Below the pieces are notes generated by a model. It had not been told where the DNA came from and did not search any database. It saw only the letters and a program-made list of their open reading frames with translations. A program made the translations under genes and the position numbers. 64,000 nt of DNA from JACZWL01 sp046756445 (lineage in GTDB: Bacteria; Pseudomonadota; Gammaproteobacteria; Steroidobacterales; Woeseiaceae): NCBI GenBank assembly GCA_046756445.1, contig JBHHWI010000002.1, forward strand, positions 1 through 64,000. The letters are read 5' to 3'. Of the stretch, positions 50,131-58,069 are shown in pieces (position 1 is the first letter of the stretch; every line of letters begins with the position of its first letter).

Positions 50131-50444
50131 GCTATCGGTCCTTTAAGTCTCAGGCCGGCGATCGCACCATGCCCCAGTGCCGCTGTGGCTTCTGCCACCG
50201 CCGCCATCGGCTCGGAGTCGGGCCTGATTCCACAACAGTAAGGGAACTCCAGCAATGCTGGCCGGAAACAGGTCTTTTCGGCAGGCCGGGGCTGTTCGTA
50301 AAAGGCATGGTCCGGACACAGGTACAGATCCAGGTCAATGAGCAATGATCCGGATTCGGTATCCCTGGACAATATGAATGGTTGTGTCAAATCAACTGCC
50401 TTGAATTCCCTCAATTCTTTCCAGTCGGTGATATTGACTGTCAT
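50127..50444 (-). CDS. Conserved-looking small protein of unknown function
   Basis: From the ATG at 50444 the product has 105 residues, acidic, with VNITDWKELREFKAVDLTQ, LIDLDLYLCPDHAFYEQPRPAEK and a C-terminal Ala/Gly-rich helix AAVAEATAALGHGAIAG. Three cysteines occur (one in LYLCPDH, two in FPYCCG). No signal or membrane segment is seen. I do not recognise the family. The ATGA overlap with the downstream VOC gene supports translation. Confidence 0.65.
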   Translation of the reverse strand: MTVNITDWKELREFKAVDLTQPFILSRDTESGSLLIDLDLYLCPDHAFYEQPRPAEKTCFRPALLEFPYCCGIRPDSEPMAAVAEATAALGHGAIAGLRLKGPIA

Positions 50445-50499
50445 CTGCCCGTCCTGCGCCCCGCCCCATACTAGATTACGCCCGACGCAAGTGACAGGG

Positions 50500-50964
50500 T
50501 CAGGCAGCGGGCTCGGTGACGACTTCCGTCTTGACCGAATTCGCGATGAAGCAAAGCTCGTGTGATCGTTGGTGCATCTTGTCGATCTGCTCGGCGGTCG
50601 GTCGCCTGTCGCCCGAGAATTCAGCGCGGGGGCGCAGCACAACCTTGGTTATCGCCATCTTGCCCCGATCGTTTCTTGCCATGTGGCCGATCGCATAATC
50701 TGTATAACTATCAATAATATATCCTCTCTTCGCGGCAATCGAGAGAAAGAACAGCATGTGGCAACTGGATAGCGAGGCGACGAAGGCCTCCTCCGGATCG
50801 ACGTTTTCGGCGACAGATTTGGGCAGCGGAACGATTGCAGGCGAGGCCGACGCCGGAACGCACAGACCCCCGTCGAACTGCCAGCTGTGGCCCCGGCTGT
50901 AATTATCGTCCAGAAAATCCTGTTGATCGCGCCGCCAGCTTACCGTTACGGTGTGTTCCGACAA
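50500..50964 (-). CDS. OsmC family peroxiredoxin-like protein
   Basis: Homology to OsmC/Ohr proteins begins SEHTVTVSWRRD, so translation most likely starts at the TTG at 50964; this gives 154 residues. Peroxidatic Cys lies in FVASLSSCHMLFFLSIAAKRG and the second Cys in SHELCFIANSVKT, the two-cysteine OsmC pattern for hydroperoxide reduction. An ATG at 51039 in frame would add 25 unrelated residues. Confidence 0.87.
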   Translation of the reverse strand: MSEHTVTVSWRRDQQDFLDDNYSRGHSWQFDGGLCVPASASPAIVPLPKSVAENVDPEEAFVASLSSCHMLFFLSIAAKRGYIIDSYTDYAIGHMARNDRGKMAITKVVLRPRAEFSGDRRPTAEQIDKMHQRSHELCFIANSVKTEVVTEPAA

Positions 50965-51035
50965 GTCTGAATCCCGTTGACCAGGTGTCGCGCGCCGGCG
51001 GCTGCTCACGATATTCGGCACGCAGCTCGCATTCG

Positions 51036-51527
51036 TCACGCGAACGCCCTGTGAACCCAGACGCCGATATAGTGAGAAATGACGATGACGGCGATGGCGA
51101 TGCCGAGGTGCTCGAGAATAACCGGCAATACCGCATTACCCTGAGCCCTTGCCAGGTAGAAACTCAGCAGTGCGATGATCAGCAGACCCCAGCCGATCGC
51201 AACCAGGACGGCCGTATCGAGCGGCAACCACAGCAGCGGGACGGCAAAGCTTGCTGCAACGACAAATTTCGTCAGAAACGTCGAGAATGTCGCCGACCAG
51301 ATGTGATGATTCGTCGAATCCGGGTCGGCCTCCTGAGCAAGGTGGATGCCCAACGCATCAGACATTGCGTCCGCTACGGCGATGACCAGAATCCCGCCGA
51401 GCACGGCGACCAGTGATTCGGTTCCCGCGTGCAGGCCGGCGATCAGCCCCACCGTCGTGATCACACCCGAGGTGGCCCCGAAGAAAACGCCGGTTCGCGC
51501 GCCCTTGTTCTTGAGCAATCCTTTCAA
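51036..51527 (-). CDS. VIT1/CCC1-like membrane protein
   Basis: From the TTG at 51527 the product has 163 residues and five hydrophobic helices. GVFFGATSGVITTVGLIAGLHAGT and VAVLGGILVIAVADAMSDALGIHL match the first two helices of vacuolar-iron-transporter-like proteins. The Glu-rich cytoplasmic metal-binding insert is missing, so the metal and direction are uncertain. GGAGA lies seven bases before the TTG, and TTG overlaps the TGA of the DUF2784 gene (TTGA), supporting this start. Confidence 0.72.
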   Translation of the reverse strand: MKGLLKNKGARTGVFFGATSGVITTVGLIAGLHAGTESLVAVLGGILVIAVADAMSDALGIHLAQEADPDSTNHHIWSATFSTFLTKFVVAASFAVPLLWLPLDTAVLVAIGWGLLIIALLSFYLARAQGNAVLPVILEHLGIAIAVIVISHYIGVWVHRAFA

Positions 51528-51910
51528 CCGGGCGTCTCCGTTCGTCGGTTCCTGCCCCAACGATAGAGAAGCCACGCGTAGATCGCAACGTTTACGAGGA
51601 CAACGATCCCGGCAAGCCAGAATTGCATGCTGCGTGTCAGCCCGGTCGGATAAATGACCGGCACAAGATAGTGCTCGATGAAGCTGTCCGAGTAGCCCGA
51701 TTCGCCGGCCATTCGCCGGAATCTGTTCTCCCAGATGGTCAGGGGACAAATCCGACCGGCGATCTCCACAAACGCGCCCCAGACGGCGGCGGGGATATGG
51801 ACATACACGATCGGGCGATAGCGCAAGGCCAACAGCCCCCCGAACACAACGAATGCGATGAATCCCAGGTGCAGAGTCAGAACGAAATCGGCTGCTATGC
51901 GATACAGCAT
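51524..51910 (-). CDS. DUF2784 membrane protein
   Basis: A 128-residue protein with three to four helices: LYRIAADFVLTLHLGFIAFVVFG, then IPAAVWGAFVEIAGRICPLTIWENRFRR in part, and a terminal helix. The polar ICPLTxWEN and SFIEHYLVPVIYP segments are diagnostic for DUF2784. The function is unknown. It overlaps the VIT-like gene by four bases. Confidence 0.88.
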   Translation of the reverse strand: MLYRIAADFVLTLHLGFIAFVVFGGLLALRYRPIVYVHIPAAVWGAFVEIAGRICPLTIWENRFRRMAGESGYSDSFIEHYLVPVIYPTGLTRSMQFWLAGIVVLVNVAIYAWLLYRWGRNRRTETPG

Positions 51911-51928
51911 GTCATCGTCACCGAAATG

Positions 51929-52441
51929 TCATGTCGTATCTGATACGAAGAATTTCAGCTCTTCGCCTTCATCCGTCAGGCGGATCATGCGTTCGAATGT
52001 CAGGCCGATCTTCTCGAGCAGTCTGATCGAGTTGCTGTTCCCCGGCGTAACGATGGCAACGATCCGCTCCAGCCCGAGCGTCTCGCGCGCATGCTTCATG
52101 ACCGCTTCGGCCGACTCCAGCGCATAGCCCTTCGATCTGTTGCGCTCGAGGAATGCATAGCCGATATCGGCGTCATCGAGGTTTTCCCTACGCACCAGGC
52201 CGCACATGCCTACCGGTTCGCCGGTATCTTTGAGTTCGACCATATAGAGGCCGTAGCCGAATGAGACATAACTGTCGAGGGGGCCACTTAACAGATAGCG
52301 CTTCGCATCTTCCACTGTTCGTACGCCTTTGTCCCCGATGTGCTGAATGAACGACGGTTCGTTCAATAGCTGGAGTACAAATTCGGCATCTTCGATGCCG
52401 AAATGCCGAAGGCTGAGCCGATCTGTTTCAAGCACCTGCAT
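51929..52441 (-). CDS. GNAT family N-acetyltransferase (RimJ/RimL-like)
   Basis: A 170-residue protein of the ribosomal-protein-acetyltransferase-like GNAT branch: LETDRLSLRHFGIEDAEFVLQLL at the N terminus, IGYAFLERNRSKGYALESAEAVM in the acetyl-CoA site and the C-terminal GNSNSIRLLEKIGLTFE. The ATG at 52441 fits the family. The target is unknown. Confidence 0.9.
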   Translation of the reverse strand: MQVLETDRLSLRHFGIEDAEFVLQLLNEPSFIQHIGDKGVRTVEDAKRYLLSGPLDSYVSFGYGLYMVELKDTGEPVGMCGLVRRENLDDADIGYAFLERNRSKGYALESAEAVMKHARETLGLERIVAIVTPGNSNSIRLLEKIGLTFERMIRLTDEGEELKFFVSDTT

Positions 52442-52520
52442 GCTTGTGCCACGCCTCGACGACAATGACTTTGATCACGATGAACGCAAACACCACGGCG
52501 CTTATCCGGATAGGGATCAT
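52428..52520 (-). CDS. Possible 30-residue single-helix membrane miniprotein
   Basis: Between the DUF6940 gene and the GNAT gene a short frame starts ATG at 52520 and ends TGA at 52428, overlapping the GNAT start by 14 bases. The product begins MIPIRISAVVFAFIVIKVIV and is a single hydrophobic helix with a short polar end. Only a weak GGAT motif precedes it. It could be chance. Confidence 0.25.
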   Translation of the reverse strand: MIPIRISAVVFAFIVIKVIVVEAWHKHAGA

Positions 52521-52532
52521 AGCAAATCCGGA

Positions 52533-53117
52533 CTATCGACCCGTCGCGTATGGCCGGTGCTGGTAATACTTCGGGTAGGTATCCAGGCGGATGTGCAGCC
52601 AGGACACGCCGAGGCCCGACGTGCTGAGCCAGAGGTTACGGTCACTCAGATGCTGACGGACTGCCCGGCCGGTCTCGCGCCACAGGCTTTGGATCTGCGA
52701 CTCGCCGGCATGGCGGATAAATGCGGCCAGATGTGCGTATGCCTCCGGCGCGCCGGACGGCCTGGGAGCGAGCAGGACGGCATCGCCGCCGAGGCTGCGG
52801 AACACGGCGACGTCGGCTTCGCTGTCATGATCGAAATGGGAACTGAATGCCAGCGGATCGGGTGCCAGCCTGGCCAGTGACGGGCTGTCGAGCAACACGA
52901 ACTGGACTACCGAGTTCATGTTGTCATTACGCAGCGGCGGATGCTCCCAGAAGAATGCTTGGTACCCGACCTCGGCCAGCAGGTTCGTGTACCAGATTGC
53001 AAAGTCCCGATCGTTTTCCAGCAGATTCAGGTAGTCACCGAAAGTCACGGGGTGCCCGTCCGCATCAATCCTGACACGGCGGCCGTTATCGACGGGCTCG
53101 CTCTTTGCAGTCCACAC
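52533..53117 (-). CDS. DUF6940 family protein
   Basis: A 194-residue soluble protein. Blocks such as FFWEHPPLRNDN, QFVLLDSPSLARLAPDPLAF, VFRSLGGDAVLLAPRP, AHLAAFIRHAGESQIQSLW and the closing LSTSGLGVSWLHIRLDTYP, followed by KYYQHRPY, match the family I know as DUF6940. No activity is known. It sits between an alpha/beta hydrolase and a GNAT gene. Confidence 0.72.
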   Translation of the reverse strand: MWTAKSEPVDNGRRVRIDADGHPVTFGDYLNLLENDRDFAIWYTNLLAEVGYQAFFWEHPPLRNDNMNSVVQFVLLDSPSLARLAPDPLAFSSHFDHDSEADVAVFRSLGGDAVLLAPRPSGAPEAYAHLAAFIRHAGESQIQSLWRETGRAVRQHLSDRNLWLSTSGLGVSWLHIRLDTYPKYYQHRPYATGR

Positions 53118-53128
53118 GATTGAATCGC

Positions 53129-53914
53129 CTATGGGCGAACCTGCGTGGCCAGAAACGCGCCTAATTCGTCTGCGTAGCGTGGAAACATGCCGATGGTGTT
53201 GTGGCCCGCGTCTTCAATGACCTGCACCTCGATCTGCGCTGAGGGAAATACCCCGGCGAGTGCGTCCGAGTGCCGCCTGGGGATGACCTCGTCATTTTCG
53301 GCGATCAGGACGAGCACGGGGGCATCGATGTCCGGAACATGTGCGGTCGAGTCGAACCGATCCTTTATCAACAGCGACACGGGGAAAACGGGAAGCGCTC
53401 TCCTGGCCACGTTCTCGATGCTGTCGAACGGCGTGACGAGAACCAGCCGGTCGATCTCTCTCAATGACGCGAGATATGTTGCAACGGCGCTGCCGAGGCT
53501 GCGTCCGATGACTGAAATGTTCTCGTAGCGGGTCCGTAACTCGTCAAAGACGGCCAAAGCGTCGTCGTACAGTCCTGCTTCGGTCGGCGAACCCGTGCTG
53601 CCGCCGTAGCCACGGTAATTGACCAGGTAAACACTGTGGCCCGGAAAGATACTCCGGAATTGCGGGATGTTGCCGGAGACATCTTCTGCGTTGCCTCCGA
53701 AGTATATGATGGCGTGTGGCCCATCGGCATTTGCCACGCGCCAGATCTTGATCGTCTCGCCGTCATTTTCGAGTCGGACATCGGTCGCATCCGGACCATG
53801 AACTTCGGGCGTCGGATAGTAAATGGCACGGCGCTGTGATGCGTACAGGAACACGCAAAAGCCCACGTAGATCAGAAGTGCAACCGAGACTATCGTCATG
53901 CCTGCCTGCTTCAT
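53129..53914 (-). CDS. Membrane-anchored alpha/beta hydrolase (BEM46/ABHD13-like)
   Basis: A 261-residue protein with an N-terminal membrane helix (VSVALLIYVGFCVFLYASQ), then AIYYPTPEVHG, oxyanion text IIYFGGNAEDVSGN, the VNYRGYGGSTGSPTEAG loop, the nucleophile Ser in VIGRSLGSAVATYL, Asp in VLVLIAENDEVIPRRHS and His in DAGHNT. This is the ABHD12/13-BEM46 family of peptidase- or lipase-like hydrolases. The substrate is unknown. The ATG at 53914 fits. Confidence 0.9.
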   Translation of the reverse strand: MKQAGMTIVSVALLIYVGFCVFLYASQRRAIYYPTPEVHGPDATDVRLENDGETIKIWRVANADGPHAIIYFGGNAEDVSGNIPQFRSIFPGHSVYLVNYRGYGGSTGSPTEAGLYDDALAVFDELRTRYENISVIGRSLGSAVATYLASLREIDRLVLVTPFDSIENVARRALPVFPVSLLIKDRFDSTAHVPDIDAPVLVLIAENDEVIPRRHSDALAGVFPSAQIEVQVIEDAGHNTIGMFPRYADELGAFLATQVRP

Positions 53915-53930
53915 GTCGCTGGCGTCCGGC

Positions 53931-54254
53931 CTATTCGCCGCCTTTCGGACCATAGAATACTACCCAGGCCGCGAAGTCGTCGCTAAAATCCTCGAATCGA
54001 TGCGCAACCCCTGCAGGAACGAATAGCGCCTCGCCGGGTTCGAACGGCTCCCTTGCATCGCCGTGAACGAAGTAGCCCGTTCCTGACTGGATGATGTATA
54101 TCTCGTCCTGATCGTGAGGCTGTTGCGGATCGGTTCCCGCCGGCTTGTAAAATCCCAGTTCCAGCGTGCCGTGCCGCAGCAGGACGCCATAGATACGCCG
54201 TTCGGATTCGGCGGTGACGCGCAATGCCTGGGCAACGGTATATCTGTCACTCAT
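53931..54254 (-). CDS. Cupin domain protein
   Basis: A 107-residue cupin with motif 1 DPQQPHDQDEIYIIQSGTGYFVHG and motif 2 FEPGEALFVPAGVAHRFEDF, so the usual His/Glu metal ligands are present. The start at 54254 overlaps the upstream methyltransferase stop by eight bases. The function is unknown; phosphomannose-isomerase-like cupins of this size are common. Confidence 0.88.
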   Translation of the reverse strand: MSDRYTVAQALRVTAESERRIYGVLLRHGTLELGFYKPAGTDPQQPHDQDEIYIIQSGTGYFVHGDAREPFEPGEALFVPAGVAHRFEDFSDDFAAWVVFYGPKGGE

Positions 54255-55017
54255 GGTTCGGCTTCCTGGCACGCAGGTAGACCTGCTTCATCTCGCCTTT
54301 CTCGCAAACGACCATCATGGCACGCCAGTCCTCAACGAAATAATCTGCATGGTCCTGCCCGATCAATCGCACGACTTCGGGATTGAGCTCACCCCGGAGC
54401 TGTTCGTATTCACGGTGGACATGGTGCCGATACCAGTGGGAGGCGTCGGTGAGCTCGATTTCCTCGAACCCGACCTCCTCGAGAATCTTCCTGTGATTCT
54501 CGATCGTATCCATCGCATACGTGAGCCCTTCCATCTCGAAGAAATACAGCATGTCGTCGCTGTATTCGCCCTCGCTCTTCATCCAGTCATACGAGGTCAG
54601 AGCGCCACCGGGCCTGAGCACACGAAGGCATTCCCTGAACATCATCTTCTTCTCGGCGATCTGCGTAAACGCTCCCGAACTCAGCACGACGTCGAAAGCC
54701 GCGTCCGGGAAATCGAGCGGGCCCGGCTCAACCACCAGAAATTCGGTCTGCCCCTCCAGTCCGAATTCCGCGGCCCCCTCTATGGCGCGCCGCACGAGGT
54801 GCTCCTCCAGATCGATGCCCGTCACCCGCGCGCCGTATTTTCCGGCAAGAAGATAATCCGGTCCACCGAGCCCACAGCCGATGTCCAGGACGCGCTTTCC
54901 CTTCAGATCGAGACCGTCAACCTGTTTCGCGACATTTCCCTCTCCGCCCGGCGCCATGAATCCCTTGCCCCACATCAATTCGAGCAGGGTGATCATCGCA
55001 TCGTAATACTCACTCAT
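54247..55017 (-). CDS. SAM methyltransferase, phosphoethanolamine-N-methyltransferase-like
   Basis: A 256-residue class I methyltransferase. SAM motif I reads VLDIGCGLGGPDYLLAGKYG, the acidic post-I is TGIDLEEHL, and LRPGGALTSYDW follows the core. The N-terminal LLELMWGKGFMAPGGEG and the G-G-x-D-Y pattern recall phosphoethanolamine or sterol/phosphobase methyltransferases, so phosphocholine synthesis is possible but not shown. The start ATG at 55017 overlaps a short upstream frame (ATGAGTGA). Confidence 0.85.
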   Translation of the reverse strand: MSEYYDAMITLLELMWGKGFMAPGGEGNVAKQVDGLDLKGKRVLDIGCGLGGPDYLLAGKYGARVTGIDLEEHLVRRAIEGAAEFGLEGQTEFLVVEPGPLDFPDAAFDVVLSSGAFTQIAEKKMMFRECLRVLRPGGALTSYDWMKSEGEYSDDMLYFFEMEGLTYAMDTIENHRKILEEVGFEEIELTDASHWYRHHVHREYEQLRGELNPEVVRLIGQDHADYFVEDWRAMMVVCEKGEMKQVYLRARKPNHE

Positions 55018-55156
55018 GTTTCCAGTCCTGGCCCTGCCCCGACTGGCGGCCGAGAAGCCCGGTCGCCGCCTGCCTGACCGAGTCGGGGCTGTCGGCAATG
55101 CCCCCCATGTCCCCGACACCGATTCTTGTCACGTATTTCAAGCGGGACGCCGTCAT
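55010..55156 (-). CDS. Possible 48-residue protein between ICMT-like and methyltransferase genes
   Basis: A short frame starts ATG at 55156, four bases after the stop of the ICMT-like gene, and ends TGA at 55010, overlapping the methyltransferase start. The product has RIGVGDMGGIADSPDSVRQA and a Gly/Gln-rich end. No family is known. It fills the only gap over 140 bases here with exact operon-like junctions, which is suggestive; it may also be a leader for translational coupling. Confidence 0.4.
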   Translation of the reverse strand: MTASRLKYVTRIGVGDMGGIADSPDSVRQAATGLLGRQSGQGQDWKHE

Positions 55157-55160
55157 GAGC

Positions 55161-55628
55161 TTACCGGAATCGTGGGAGCCAGCGGCCTGTCTTTGACCGG
55201 TAGGCGGAATATTCCTCGCCGAACAGGCGCTGCAGATTCGGCTCCTCGTAAAAGACCACGAACAGGTGGAAGAGCGCGAATACCGCCAGTGTGTACTTCA
55301 GGAGACCGGTTGAGCGATAGAGAATGGTCCAGCCGGCAAGCACGGTCACCACACCGACATACATCGGATTTCGCACATATCGGTAGAGCCCGCGAACGAC
55401 GAGGCGCTTCGGCGCATCGATCGGTGCGGGCGTGCCGCGTCCGGCCATGCCGAAGTCGTATGCGCACCACAGATAGATACCTGCGCCGAGGACAAAGCAG
55501 AGCGCTGCCGGATAGGTCCAGGGCGTGAATCGAAGCGGAATATCCTGCACGATTGACCACGGAAGATATCCCGCAACCATGCCGGGAACGAGCATAGTAA
55601 AAACCAGGATCTTCAGCAAAAGGACCAT
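55161..55628 (-). CDS. Isoprenylcysteine carboxyl methyltransferase family protein
   Basis: A 155-residue membrane protein with four to five helices and the ICMT/PEMT-type SAM site LVVRGLYRYVRNPMYVGVV, followed by FYEEPNLQRLFGEEYSAYRSKTGRWLP (E-E-x-L-x-x-x-F-G-x-x-Y). Bacterial members methylate lipids or unknown small acids. The length is normal. It starts seven bases after the stop of the next upstream gene. Confidence 0.9.
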   Translation of the reverse strand: MVLLLKILVFTMLVPGMVAGYLPWSIVQDIPLRFTPWTYPAALCFVLGAGIYLWCAYDFGMAGRGTPAPIDAPKRLVVRGLYRYVRNPMYVGVVTVLAGWTILYRSTGLLKYTLAVFALFHLFVVFYEEPNLQRLFGEEYSAYRSKTGRWLPRFR

Positions 55629-55634
55629 TGCGAA

Positions 55635-56147
55635 TCACTTCTTCCGAGCGGACTCATCGATGCCCAGGTACTCGAGCGTCTCGTCTCTGAGCGTATCGAT
55701 TGTCTCCAGCGAGACTGTACACCGCTGCTCATGACACACGGCGCGGCGTTGCATCGGCTCTGCGGGGCAGTCGTAGTAAACCCGGAAATCGCAGCTTTGC
55801 TCGTATTTCCGGTACTCGAGCCGTAGCGCCGTGATCTCCGACTTCGCTACCGACGTCATGCATTCGATCGGGTAGCCGAAATCGAACAGCGTGCAGTCGC
55901 TGTCTGTATCACAGTGTCTCGCCGTCTCGACCCGCTCACGCAGTGAGTCTTCCGTGTCTTTACATTCCGGGAGCGCCGGATGGGCCGGCACTGTCGCGGC
56001 TGCCGTCGGCGCATCACCGGACTTGATCTGCTCCCGGGCCGGATCGTCATTGACGATCCTGATCAGGAAGCCGATCAGAAGCGCCACAATGATGGGAGCG
56101 AGCGCTGCGGTGACGGGCAATCGGTTCACGGCCGGAATTGCCGTCAC
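55635..56147 (-). CDS. Membrane-anchored cysteine-containing protein of unknown function
   Basis: The 170-residue product has one N-terminal hydrophobic helix (LAPIIVALLIGFLIRIV) and an exported domain with eight cysteines, e.g. PECKDTEDS, HCDTDSDCTLFDFGYPIEC, SCDFRVYYDCP and AVCHEQRC, so disulfides in the periplasm are likely. The CxxDxDC text resembles exported cysteine-rich domains but no named family is certain. It overlaps the SDR stop by four bases. Confidence 0.65.
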   Translation of the reverse strand: MTAIPAVNRLPVTAALAPIIVALLIGFLIRIVNDDPAREQIKSGDAPTAAATVPAHPALPECKDTEDSLRERVETARHCDTDSDCTLFDFGYPIECMTSVAKSEITALRLEYRKYEQSCDFRVYYDCPAEPMQRRAVCHEQRCTVSLETIDTLRDETLEYLGIDESARKK

Positions 56148-56908
56148 ATTCGAAGGAAAGAGGCACCATTAACATCGATAATCGTGCCGGTCGTGAATTC
56201 GGCGCCATCGGATGCAAGAAAAAGGACGGCGTTGGCGACTTCCTCGGGCCTGGCGACCCTGTTGAGCGGGCTCTGTGCCCTGATCGTATCCCCCTCCGGC
56301 CCCGCCAAATCGTCTGACGTCATGTCCGTTTCCACAAAACCGGGTGCGACGACGCCGACGAATATGCGGTACGGCGCCACCGCGATAGCCAGCGACTGAC
56401 TCAGGGAATTGAGACCGCCCTTGCTGGCCGCGTATGCCGGGTTGCCGGCCTCGCCGCGGAAGGCGCCGCGAGAGGAGATGTTGACGATGCGACCACCGCC
56501 GTGCTTCATCATATGCCGGACGGCGAAGTAGCATATGTTCGCCGGTCCGATCAGGTTCACGCCGATCGTTTTCTGCCACCCCGAGCACCATTCTTCGAAG
56601 CTCACCGAATCGACCGCGTTTCCCTCCCAGACCCCGGCGTTGTTGACCACGATATCCAATCCGTTCAGCTCAGCAATGGTCTGTTCCACCGCGCGCCTCG
56701 CATCGTCCGCCACTGACACGTCTGCCTCAACCAGGACATGACCCCCGCCCGGCAACGAGCGCAACGTTTGCGTCGCCGACTTCCTGTCGGCTCGATAATT
56801 CACCGCGAGAGTAGCGCCCGCTTCAGCAAACGCCCCGGCGACGGCTCGACCGATGCCTCGCGATGCGCCGGTCACCAATACCCTTTTCCCCGAGAAGTCC
56901 GGCATCAA
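56144..56908 (-). CDS. Short-chain dehydrogenase/reductase (FabG-like)
   Basis: A 254-residue SDR with the NAD(P)-binding VLVTGASRGIGRAVAGAF, NNAGVWEGN, the active-site Ser and YxxxK in NISSRGAFRGEAGNPAYAASKGG, and PGFVETDM near the substrate loop. Similarity is highest to 3-oxoacyl-ACP reductase-like SDRs, but no fatty-acid genes are adjacent, so the substrate is open. Confidence 0.92.
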   Translation of the reverse strand: MMPDFSGKRVLVTGASRGIGRAVAGAFAEAGATLAVNYRADRKSATQTLRSLPGGGHVLVEADVSVADDARRAVEQTIAELNGLDIVVNNAGVWEGNAVDSVSFEEWCSGWQKTIGVNLIGPANICYFAVRHMMKHGGGRIVNISSRGAFRGEAGNPAYAASKGGLNSLSQSLAIAVAPYRIFVGVVAPGFVETDMTSDDLAGPEGDTIRAQSPLNRVARPEEVANAVLFLASDGAEFTTGTIIDVNGASFLRM

Positions 56909-56914
56909 ACCTGC

Positions 56915-57151
56915 CTACGGGCGGTCGGCGGAGCCGCCTGAATCAGCCGATGAGTCCGTATCGGCATCGGCGTCGTCATATTTTCGTTGTTCCTGAAGCT
57001 GCCCCAGCCGTTCTTCGTTGCGTTTCAGCCGTCGTCTGATCAGCTCCATTTTTCTCTCATGCATCTGCCGCTCCATGGGCGCTACAAATACGAACCATAT
57101 GATGAGAATCATCGCGATACCAATCAGAAATCCCCAGCCCCACAACGGCAT
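56915..57151 (-). CDS. Small single-helix membrane protein with charged tail
   Basis: The 78-residue product has one membrane helix (LWGWGFLIGIAMILIIWFVFVAP) then a basic amphipathic stretch (KMELIRRRLKRNEERLGQL, probable coiled coil) and an acidic Asp/Ser-rich end. The organisation (helix, basic coil, acidic tail) is consistent with a small membrane-associated scaffold. No family is recognised. It is seven bases upstream of the SDR start. Confidence 0.6.
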   Translation of the reverse strand: MPLWGWGFLIGIAMILIIWFVFVAPMERQMHERKMELIRRRLKRNEERLGQLQEQRKYDDADADTDSSADSGGSADRP

Positions 57152-57207
57152 TCTTCTACTCCTTATCGACTGGCTTCTGGCGGCTGCCTCCGGTGCATAT
57201 CGAATCG

Positions 57208-57522
57208 TCAGTTGGTCTTTCGCGACCCTCTGTAACGACCGTCTTCGAACGCCCCGAAAGTGGCTTCGACCAGCGGATGGCTGATCGGTTCTGCGCTCGC
57301 ATCGGGCTCCAGATTTCGTTCGGCGACATACGTACTATGCGTGGCATCGTGAACGAGCACGTGATACCAAGGCCTGTCTTTCGGCGGTCGCGACCGCGCG
57401 ACATTCTCGTACCACTCATCCGTGAGCATGAACTCCGGGTCAACATCGACGACGACACCACGATAGTCGAACAACTTGTGATGCACCAGGTCACCGACAG
57501 AGAATCGGGCGGTCTTGCTCAT
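57208..57522 (-). CDS. hspQ: Heat-shock protein HspQ
   Basis: A 104-residue protein matching HspQ/YccV: KTARFSVGDLVHHKLFDYRGVVVDVDPEF in part, RPPKDRPWYHVLVHDATHSTYVAERNLEPD in part, and ISHPLVEATFG. In E. coli HspQ binds hemimethylated DNA and acts as a Lon specificity enhancer. The ATG at 57522 is chosen as the family start; one further in-frame ATG lies three codons upstream. It begins after the DUF167 gene end. Confidence 0.93.
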   Translation of the reverse strand: MSKTARFSVGDLVHHKLFDYRGVVVDVDPEFMLTDEWYENVARSRPPKDRPWYHVLVHDATHSTYVAERNLEPDASAEPISHPLVEATFGAFEDGRYRGSRKTN

Positions 57523-57527
57523 GCTTG

Positions 57528-57734
57528 TCAATCAGGCCCCGGCAGTCTCGATCGGATCTCGGCATCCGGTAAGCCGCTGATCTCAATCACCTTTTGCGGC
57601 GACCTGGCTCCCGTGGAAATGGTGACGCTTTTCTTCGGAATTCGCAACGTGTCTGAAAGCAAGGCGATGACGGCATCGTTGGCCTTTCCCTTCTCGGGCT
57701 TCGCCGTTACACGGATTTTCAAGGTGTCGCCCAA
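57528..57734 (-). CDS. DUF167/YggU family protein, start codon uncertain
   Basis: The frame encodes LKIRVTAKPEKGKANDAVIA and IPKKSVTISTGARSPQKVI, the core of the DUF167 (YggU) family. With the TTG at 57734 the product is 68 residues, but family similarity (LLKIKVVSGSSGNQVVGW) continues upstream in the same frame to about 57791. No ATG, GTG or TTG exists there; GGGAG stands seven bases before an ATC at 57794. Either an unusual start is used or the original start was mutated. The function of the family is unknown. Confidence 0.75.
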   Translation of the reverse strand: MGDTLKIRVTAKPEKGKANDAVIALLSDTLRIPKKSVTISTGARSPQKVIEISGLPDAEIRSRLPGPD

Positions 57735-57884
57735 CCATCCAACTACTTGATTTCCTGATGAACCTGATACGACTTTGATCTTCAGCAGCGGGATGTCTGG
57801 ACTCCCTGGCGATAGAGGTGAAGCGTCTGACCCGAATATAGATGATTTGGCGTGTGCATTCCGCAGCCGGTGGTTTTCAGCGCA

Positions 57885-58049
57885 TCAGGACCTGGTAATC
57901 AACAGCGTTCCAATCGCTATGAGGAGACCGGGCAGGAATGGGACAATCAACTCGAGTACTGACCCGATCGTATCGCCGGAAAAGAGCACCAGCACCGGCG
58001 ACGCCCACATAGACGTGAACTCGGGTTCGTTCACCGACGATGCCACCAT
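57885..58049 (-). CDS. 54-residue small membrane protein
   Basis: A short frame starts ATG at 58049, preceded by GGGGTGA at good spacing, and ends TGA at 57885. The product has two hydrophobic stretches, SPVLVLFSG and LELIVPFLPGLLIAIGTLLI. It starts 20 bases after the SMR gene stop and is co-oriented. No family is known. The gap from 57735 to 57884 otherwise contains only the untranslated-looking N-terminal part of the DUF167 frame. Confidence 0.5.
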   Translation of the reverse strand: MVASSVNEPEFTSMWASPVLVLFSGDTIGSVLELIVPFLPGLLIAIGTLLITRS

Positions 58050-58069
58050 TGGCTCACCCCGGCACGATG

